Below are positions 59,501 through 64,000 of a DNA stretch of 64,000 nucleotides, piece after piece. The translations under genes were made by a program, and so were the position numbers. The stretch covers positions 679,388 to 743,387 of the forward strand of contig NZ_BDUD01000001.1 in NCBI RefSeq assembly GCF_003113895.1. Direction: 5' to 3'. This DNA is from Nostoc commune NIES-4072. Its GTDB lineage: Bacteria; Cyanobacteriota; Cyanobacteriia; Cyanobacteriales; Nostocaceae. The stretch's first letter is position 1; each line of letters begins with the position of its first letter. Below the pieces are notes generated by a model, which did no database searches, was not told the DNA's origin, and saw nothing but the letters and a program-made list of their open reading frames with translations.

Positions 59501-60863
59501 CTGAACGGTCATTTACATCAATGCCGTTAATCACCAAGCCGTTGCTGCTGTTGAGGTCGGAGAGGTTGAGACTACCTCCAAAGCCATTGCTGCTGCCAAA
59601 CACCACGTAGCTGTTTCCAGCGTTGTATTTGCCGTTGGCATCGGCAAAAGGTGCCCCGATAATCAGGTCGTCGAAGCCGTCGCCGTTGAAGTCTCCGGCA
59701 CTGCTGATAGACTTGCCTGAGTTGTCATCCTCATAAATGCCGTTAATCACAAAGCCGTTACTGCCGTTGAGGTCGGAGAGGTTGAGGCTACCTCCAAAGC
59801 CATTGCTGCTGCCAAACACCACGTAGCTCTCTCCAGCAGCAAAATTGCGGTAGGGGTCGGCATCTGGTGCTCCGATAATTAGGTCGTCGAAGCCGTCGCC
59901 GTTGAAGTCGCCGGCACTGCTGACAGACGTGCCTGAGTTGTCAAACAGATCAATGCCGTTAATCACAAAGCCGTTGCTACCGTTGAGGTCGGAGAGATTA
60001 AGGCTAGCTCCAAAGGCGCTGCTCTTGCCAAACACCACGTAGCTCTCTCCAGCCTTGAATTTGTCGTAACGGCCGGCATCTGCTGCTCCAATAATTAGGT
60101 CGTCGATGCCGTCACCGTTGAAGTCTCCGGCACTGCTGATAGACCTGCCTGAGAAGTCATTTGTATTAATGCCGTTAATCACAAAGCCGTTGCTGCCGTT
60201 GAGGTCGGAGAGATTGAGGCTAGCTCCAAAGGCGCTGCTCTTGCCAAACACCACGTAGCTCTCCCCAGCAGAGTACTTGCTGTTGGGGCTGGCACCTAAT
60301 GCTCCGATAATTAAGTCGTCGATGCCGTCGCCGTTGAAGTCTCCGGCACTGCTGACGCTGGAGCCTAATCGGTCATTTGTATCAATGCCGTTAATCACAA
60401 AGCCGTTGCTGCCGTTGAGGTCGGAGAGGTTGAGGCTAGCTCCAAAGCCGCTGCTGTTGCCAAACACGACGTAGCTCTCTCCAACAGCGAATTTGCCGTT
60501 GGGGTCGGCATTTGGTGCTCCGATAATTAGGTCGTCGATGCCGTCACCGTTGATGTCTCCGGCACTGCTGACGGTGGAGCCTGAGAAGTCAATTTTATCA
60601 ATGCCGTTAATTACAAAGCCGTTGTTACCGTTAATGTCAGATAGGTTGAAGCTAGCTCCAAAGCCACTGCTACTGCCAAATACTACGTTGTATTTGGCAG
60701 CACCGCCGTTGTCTTTACTTGCCCCGATAATCAGGTCTTCCATGCCGTCGCCGTTGAAGTCTCCGGCACTGCTATTGGAGATGCCCACGAAAGACCCAAC
60801 GATCGCAAAACCATTGTTACCATTAAGGTCAGAAAGGTTGAAAACTGCTGGATTAGGTGCCAT
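56571..60863 (-). CDS. giant FG-GAP/RTX protein with two seven-repeat propellers
   Basis: 1430 residues, no signal peptide. I count seven FG-GAP repeats (about 6-495) of the form [17 protein letters not shown]...[18 protein letters not shown]...[11 protein letters not shown], a cadherin-like/VCBS domain (about 500-615), seven more FG-GAP repeats (about 622-1119), two cadherin-like domains (about 1125-1310) and a C-terminal RTX region (about 1316-1360, [21 protein letters not shown]). D-x-N-G-D-G motifs in each blade bind calcium. This is the layout of a type I secretion substrate; no T1SS transporter is nearby. Ends at 60863, 19 bp after the TIGR03032-type gene, so the two are probably one operon. 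Confidence 0.9.
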   Translation of the reverse strand: MAPNPAVFNLSDLNGNNGFAIVGSFVGISNSSAGDFNGDGMEDLIIGASKDNGGAAKYNVVFGSSSGFGASFNLSDINGNNGFVINGIDKIDFSGSTVSSAGDINGDGIDDLIIGAPNADPNGKFAVGESYVVFGNSSGFGASLNLSDLNGSNGFVINGIDTNDRLGSSVSSAGDFNGDGIDDLIIGALGASPNSKYSAGESYVVFGKSSAFGASLNLSDLNGSNGFVINGINTNDFSGRSISSAGDFNGDGIDDLIIGAADAGRYDKFKAGESYVVFGKSSAFGASLNLSDLNGSNGFVINGIDLFDNSGTSVSSAGDFNGDGFDDLIIGAPDADPYRNFAAGESYVVFGSSNGFGGSLNLSDLNGSNGFVINGIYEDDNSGKSISSAGDFNGDGFDDLIIGAPFADANGKYNAGNSYVVFGSSNGFGGSLNLSDLNSSNGLVINGIDVNDRSGYSVSSAGDINHDGFDDLSVGASFDSRVQPSKERYFIFGFATTTATNQFPVAVTDTATTNEATAVNISVLANDTGPDSNPLRVTKVNGSSVTVGIPITLSSGALLTLNADGTFTYNPNAQFESLGVGETDSDRFTYTISDRSFTSTASVNLTINGVNDAPALISAFNLSDLNGSNGFLLKNIINQFPAYDRLGSSVSNAGDINGDGFDDLIIGAQDASDNDDKFRAGQSYVVFGSSSGFSASFDFSSLDGSNGFVINGTDRGDYSGYSVSNAGDINGDGFDDLIIGAPGADPNGKFSAGKSYVVFGKSSGFGASLNLLSLDGSNGFVINGIDESDFSGWSVSNAGDINGDGFDDLIIGAFGAEPNGKERAGESYVVFGKSNGFGASLNLSSLDGSNGFVINGTDAGDVSGNSVSNAGDINGDGFNDLIIGAPGADPNGKERAGESYVVFGKSSGFGASLNLSSLDGSNGFVINGINRYDSLGSSVSSAGDFNGDGIDDLIIGASGSAYIDEIDTGPSANIYVVFGKSSGFGSVLNLSSLDGSNGFAINGNGVGISVSSAGDINGDGFDDVIIGALEASGTGESYVVFGSSSGFGASFDLSSLDGSNGFVINGINVGDFSGRSVSNAGDFNGDGSDDLIIGAAQKGGGIYGPFKNGESYLIYGFAKTASTQEDTAVKILASTILRGYSDIDGDTLNISGFTNPANGILIFNNNATVGNASDDYFIYTPNANYNGADSFSYTVSDGNGGTIAGVFNLNVKPVNDAPVAVNDTVTAAKNTAVSIQANTLLANDIDIDSSSFSITGVSGASNGTAVLKNNGTPNNSADDFIVFTPNCGFSGAASFNYTITDGQLTSTAKVTIQVGDRLFGGNGNDILHGTPGNDYLNGGNGNDLLCGGLGSDILTGGNGKDKFVFAVGKGTDIITDFCKGNDLIGLSDGLTFNQLSFVGNNIIVTATDEILATLTGISSTTLTTDNFTIL

Positions 60864-60882
60864 TATTGCTGATCCTTCTAAA

Positions 60883-61968
60883 TTAGAAATTTTGATCCGA
60901 TCCTACCGTCACTACCCGGCGAATTTCGTCGCTGCGAAACCCGATCGCCATTGGACGACGTACCCCCAAAAGTGCTACTACGTCGTACAATTCCAAAACT
61001 ACTCCCTCCATTCGCAAGGAATGGACAATATCGCCGCTTCTCAGGTCAATCACTAGTAACCCACAGCGAGGCTCAACGTTTTTTTGTTGCAATTTATCGT
61101 CTAGGGGCAAGCCGCTAAAAGTCTTGTTATGCCTGGGTTGCGAAATTCCCACTACTGCAAAGTCGCCATGAAATGTACAACCGCGCAGATATCCCGGACA
61201 GAAAGCCACTGGCTCAAACACTCCCCGCTTTAAATCGACAAAGCCAAACTCTCCCGCGCCTGAGTTGAGCAGCCAGAGTTTTTCTTGATGCCAGCGTGGG
61301 GAGTGGGGCATAGACAACCCCTGCAATACAATTTCATTGCTTTCTACGTCAATGACACAGCCACCGTTTGCGCGATGCTCCCGCCAGCCTTCTGCTACAT
61401 CTGACTGGCTGACGGCAGTAACATATTTAGGTTTTCCTTGCTGCATTGCCAACCCATTCAGGTGACATCTATCTTCTGCCGCTAGCTTGCTGATAAAGGT
61501 TGGTTGCCACAGAGGAACGAAACTGTGGGTTTCGCTGACTGTTGCCAAACAACTAAATAAGGTATTGACAAATACTAATTTTTGTGATTCTAAATCTTTT
61601 TTTTCTGTACTCAAAGCGATGTCGTGAATATCTAAATCTCCTGTCACATAACTCATCTGGGGCAAATAAAGAGCATCATAGCCTTGGTGGTTTTGTCCAG
61701 GTTGGATGATGTTTTCAAATCGCCACAGTTGATACAAGGAACTCATGTAGAGGCTGTTGCCATTGGCATACAACCCCATGCATCGCTCAAAGCTACGTTC
61801 AAATACAGATAATTTGCCGTTTGGTTGCAAGCCGATAAAGAATAACTTTCCCGCTTGATAGGTGGTGAAGGACAAACTCAGGTTTTGCTCATACAGCCAA
61901 GCAGTAAACTGGCGAGAAGCGTTGATTTCTAGAGATGGTTTGTTAATGTTGCTGTCATTAGGATTCAC
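60883..61968 (-). CDS. TIGR03032/DUF4915-type conserved protein
   Basis: 361 residues. Family blocks: [79 protein letters not shown] and [19 protein letters not shown]. The spacing suggests a six-bladed beta-propeller. The function is not established; members commonly sit beside large calcium-binding or TPR proteins. Here it is cotranscribed ahead of the FG-GAP/RTX giant, which hints at a role in its modification or secretion (inference). Confidence 0.85.
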   Translation of the reverse strand: MNPNDSNINKPSLEINASRQFTAWLYEQNLSLSFTTYQAGKLFFIGLQPNGKLSVFERSFERCMGLYANGNSLYMSSLYQLWRFENIIQPGQNHQGYDALYLPQMSYVTGDLDIHDIALSTEKKDLESQKLVFVNTLFSCLATVSETHSFVPLWQPTFISKLAAEDRCHLNGLAMQQGKPKYVTAVSQSDVAEGWREHRANGGCVIDVESNEIVLQGLSMPHSPRWHQEKLWLLNSGAGEFGFVDLKRGVFEPVAFCPGYLRGCTFHGDFAVVGISQPRHNKTFSGLPLDDKLQQKNVEPRCGLLVIDLRSGDIVHSLRMEGVVLELYDVVALLGVRRPMAIGFRSDEIRRVVTVGSDQNF

Positions 61969-62320
61969 TTGATTTTGACTCCTTGATAACTCTGGCGTTC
62001 GGTCGTTGATAATTTCACCACAGGGTATGATGCTCCTACTCTTGGACGTAAGCTAGGCAATACACCAGCAACAGCAGTTCTGTCATCTGCTTAGAGCGAT
62101 CGCACTCTATACATTTCGTAGCCAGTGGTTGCTCATTTCAGAAATCTACCAGAATATTCTCGGAGTCCTTTTAAAACATCCTTTTAAAACAATAGATGGT
62201 TTTGTAATATAAAAGTATATCGTGTGTAATCTAAAACTTAAAACTTCCAATATCTGTCTAAAGGTAGATAGCTTAGTACAGCTTTGCGTAAAATCGTAGC
62301 GTTTTTATTGCAAGGGAGCG
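61969..62320. other. upstream region of the propeller operon
   Basis: 352 bases of AT-rich sequence with one GCGATCGC. Presumed promoter region; no gene. Confidence 0.5.
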
Positions 62321-62520
62321 CATTGGCATTGTCAGTCGATACATTGGCATTGTCAGTCGATACATTGGCATTGTCAGTCGATACATTGGCATTGTCAGGC
62401 GATACATTGGCATTGTCAGGCGATACATTGGCATTGTCAGTCGATGTATTGGCATTGTTAGTCGATGCATTGGCATTGTTAGTCGATGCATTGGCATTGT
62501 CAGTCGATGCATTGGCATTG
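62321..62520. repeat. 21-bp tandem array, nine and a half units
   Basis: Units of CATTGGCATTGTCAGTCGATA, with variants at three positions only, and a final half unit. As in the array at 40203, 21-bp periodicity keeps several frames open on both strands (for example LALSVDT repeats). The two arrays share unit length and the CATTG core but are otherwise different. Confidence 0.9.
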
Positions 62521-62613
62521 CAGGGTCTTGCCAAATTTAATTTGCTATGAATTAATGAAATGCTGTACTTAATCAATAACTAAAAGAATTTTAGTTGAAC
62601 TCTGCATTTTGAC

Positions 62614-62642
62614 AAAAAAATGAGATGGACATCTTGTCCATC
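62614..62642 (-). terminator. intrinsic terminator, apparently of the flavodiiron gene
   Basis: On the minus strand: stem GATGGAC / GTCCATC (62624-62642), then TCA and TTTTTTT. It lies about 240 bp past the flavodiiron stop, with the 150-bp repeat in between. Confidence 0.65.
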
Positions 62643-62733
62643 CCACAATAAGAAAGAGAATTTTTGTTATAAAACGCTTTGCTTTGCCTATATTTAAGCT
62701 AAAGCGCTCCCCCTAAGTTAAATTTCTCATTAT

Positions 62734-62883
62734 TTAACGAACTTTGGGGGTTTAAGTCCCCAGCAAGATAGGCAGCACGTTTTGTGTCGGGGTCTAAATC
62801 CCCGTCACAAAACGTAATTGCGAATTGCGTTAGCGCAGCGTTAGCGAGGAACGAGCGTCATTGCGAATTGCGAATTGGTTTAA
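62734..62883 (+). repeat. 150-bp dispersed repeat, copy B
   Basis: Identical over all 150 bases to 44954-45103. Its last bases (TTA at 62880-62882) form the stop codon of the flavodiiron gene on the minus strand, so the insertion ends exactly at that gene's 3' end. Confidence 0.92.
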
Positions 62884-64000
62884 TAATGAGTGCCGGTTTT
62901 GCGATGGTTAATGGCAGTCACAGCATCTGGCTTGAGTAATTTACCTTCATCCACAGTTGCATACACAACCCAATGGTCGCCACATTCCATACGTTGGTTG
63001 ACTGAGCATTCCAAATATGCTATTGCATCGGTGAGGACGGTACAACCGTTATCTGCAACTGCTGTACTAAAGTTGGCAAATCGGTTTTCCCCAGGCGCAA
63101 AAGATTTACGGAAATGCTTCATGTAATCTTGATGATTGCCTTCAGGTAGAATATTTAAGGCAAACTTACCGCCTGGATACATCAAAGATTCAATCGCTCG
63201 GTCTTTGGCGATCGCAACAGTTAGTCCAGGTGGGTTGAAGGTGGCTTGAGAAACCCAAGCGCCTAACATTGCGGTAGACACTTCTCCAAGTTTCGCTGTC
63301 ACCACGCAGACAGAACCAACAATCCGACCAACAGCCTGTTCCACTGGAGTAGCGGCTTGTTGTGGTACGCGTACCTTTTTAGCCTTTTTCAATGCTTGGG
63401 CAAAGTCTGTACCTAGTTCTTCACAAAACTTGAGAGTGACATCATCAGGTTTAAACTTCACCTTCAGTGTGTCAAAACCAAAGCGATATCCAGCATCCCG
63501 GAGTTTACCTTCAATTAAGTCAAAGGCTTCGCCACTCCAGCCGTAGGAACCAAAAACCCCAGCGAGTTTGCTGTTGTCACCGCTTGATAGCACAATCCCT
63601 AAAGCAGTATGAATGGGGGTTGGCGCATGACCACCGATGGTAGGAGAACCAATGATAAAACCCTCTGACTGTGCTAGGTTGATGCGAATTTCATCAGGGG
63701 TAGCAAATTCGCAGTTAATCGATTTGACTGCGACTCCACCTTTAGTTAATCCCAGAGCGATCGCTTGTGCTAAAGTCGCCGTATTCCCGTAAGCTGAAGC
63801 GTAAAGTAAGGCAACAGAAATCTCGCGATCGTTGTGAGAACGGCTCCACTCTCCATAAGCTTTGGTAAGTTCAATTAAGCCGGTGCGTACCAAAGGCCCG
63901 TGACCCACAGCATACATTCTCACCTGCAAATCTGAGATTTTCTCCAAAGCTGCTTGCACATGAGGAATTTGGGGAGCCATCAGGCAGTTAAAGTAGTAAC
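62880..64000 (-). CDS. diflavin flavodiiron protein, C-terminal part (5' end outside window)
   Basis: The frame is open through the window edge (Y-Y-F-N-C-L before MAPQIPHVQ), so the Met at 63980 is internal. Visible: the end of the diiron lactamase-like domain (to about 30), a flavodoxin-like domain (about 55-200; LLYASAYGNTATLAQAIALG, IIGSPTIGGHAPTPIHTALG, FGSYGWSGEAFDLI) and the extra C-terminal flavin-reductase domain (about 215-366), which is the cyanobacterial three-domain type. These proteins reduce oxygen to water in photoprotection; which paralogue it is cannot be told here. The stop codon lies in a 150-bp repeat. Confidence 0.92.
   Translation of the reverse strand, partial: YYFNCLMAPQIPHVQAALEKISDLQVRMYAVGHGPLVRTGLIELTKAYGEWSRSHNDREISVALLYASAYGNTATLAQAIALGLTKGGVAVKSINCEFATPDEIRINLAQSEGFIIGSPTIGGHAPTPIHTALGIVLSSGDNSKLAGVFGSYGWSGEAFDLIEGKLRDAGYRFGFDTLKVKFKPDDVTLKFCEELGTDFAQALKKAKKVRVPQQAATPVEQAVGRIVGSVCVVTAKLGEVSTAMLGAWVSQATFNPPGLTVAIAKDRAIESLMYPGGKFALNILPEGNHQDYMKHFRKSFAPGENRFANFSTAVADNGCTVLTDAIAYLECSVNQRMECGDHWVVYATVDEGKLLKPDAVTAINHRKTGTHY

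Noticed and set aside
56682..61056. Several plus-strand frames with repeated [20 protein letters not shown] peptides
   Set aside because: They are complements of the FG-GAP repeats of the minus-strand giant; the repetition comes from that gene.
62238..62576. Open frames across the second 21-bp array
   Set aside because: Same reason: three overlapping frames on two strands are open together, and flanking residues look non-coding.

Overview
The window comes from a filamentous, probably heterocyst-forming cyanobacterium of the Nostoc group. The evidence is a phycobilisome core operon (apcE, apcA, apcB, apcC), the bilin lyase cpcT, and a split dnaE whose N-terminal intein half closely resembles the Nostoc punctiforme one. 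GCGATCGC octamers occur throughout, many intergenic gaps hold 7-bp tandem repeats, and two gaps hold 21-bp tandem arrays.

Layout. 1-14.9 kb: amino-acid enzymes (ilvA and two different threonine synthases, one beside a MoaD/ThiS-like sulfur carrier), a two-module winged-helix-like protein with a zinc-ribbon neighbour, decayed ISAs1 and IS4 transposases, tRNA-Cys, cpcT, a large membrane-anchored unknown and an SLH-OprB porin. 15.8-34.1 kb: seven same-strand genes for secreted or outer-membrane proteins built from DUF11, SdrD-B/Cna-B and GEVED modules, including a 1302-residue Ig/Big_1/beta-barrel protein translationally coupled to a DUF11 protein. This is the best candidate in the window for an undescribed system. 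34-44.8 kb: miaB, a Uma2 nuclease, a carotenoid oxygenase, an apparently intact IS982 element, a single-domain globin, a type II thioesterase, and exbB/exbD divergent from a TonB protein with a long basic tail after its TonB domain. 45-50.4 kb: the allophycocyanin core operon and, upstream of it, apcE. 50.9-56 kb: a small secreted protein, dnaE-N with its intein half, and a dicarboxylate/amino-acid symporter. 56.6-62 kb: a 1430-residue FG-GAP/RTX protein that I read as two seven-bladed propellers, in an apparent operon with a TIGR03032-type protein. 62.9-64 kb: the C-terminal part of a flavodiiron protein, running off the edge.

Repeats run through everything. A 150-bp sequence occurs twice, base for base identical, and two more diverged copies share its hairpin core. 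Repeats form the 3' end of at least two genes (apcE and the 718-residue unknown) and supply the stop of a third (the flavodiiron gene). A 31-bp repeat is also inserted in frame next to a transmembrane segment. A dead REP-associated tyrosine transposase lies beside one copy of a hairpin repeat that recurs 6.5 kb away. Everything here was read by eye; family assignments rest on recognised motifs, not on searches.
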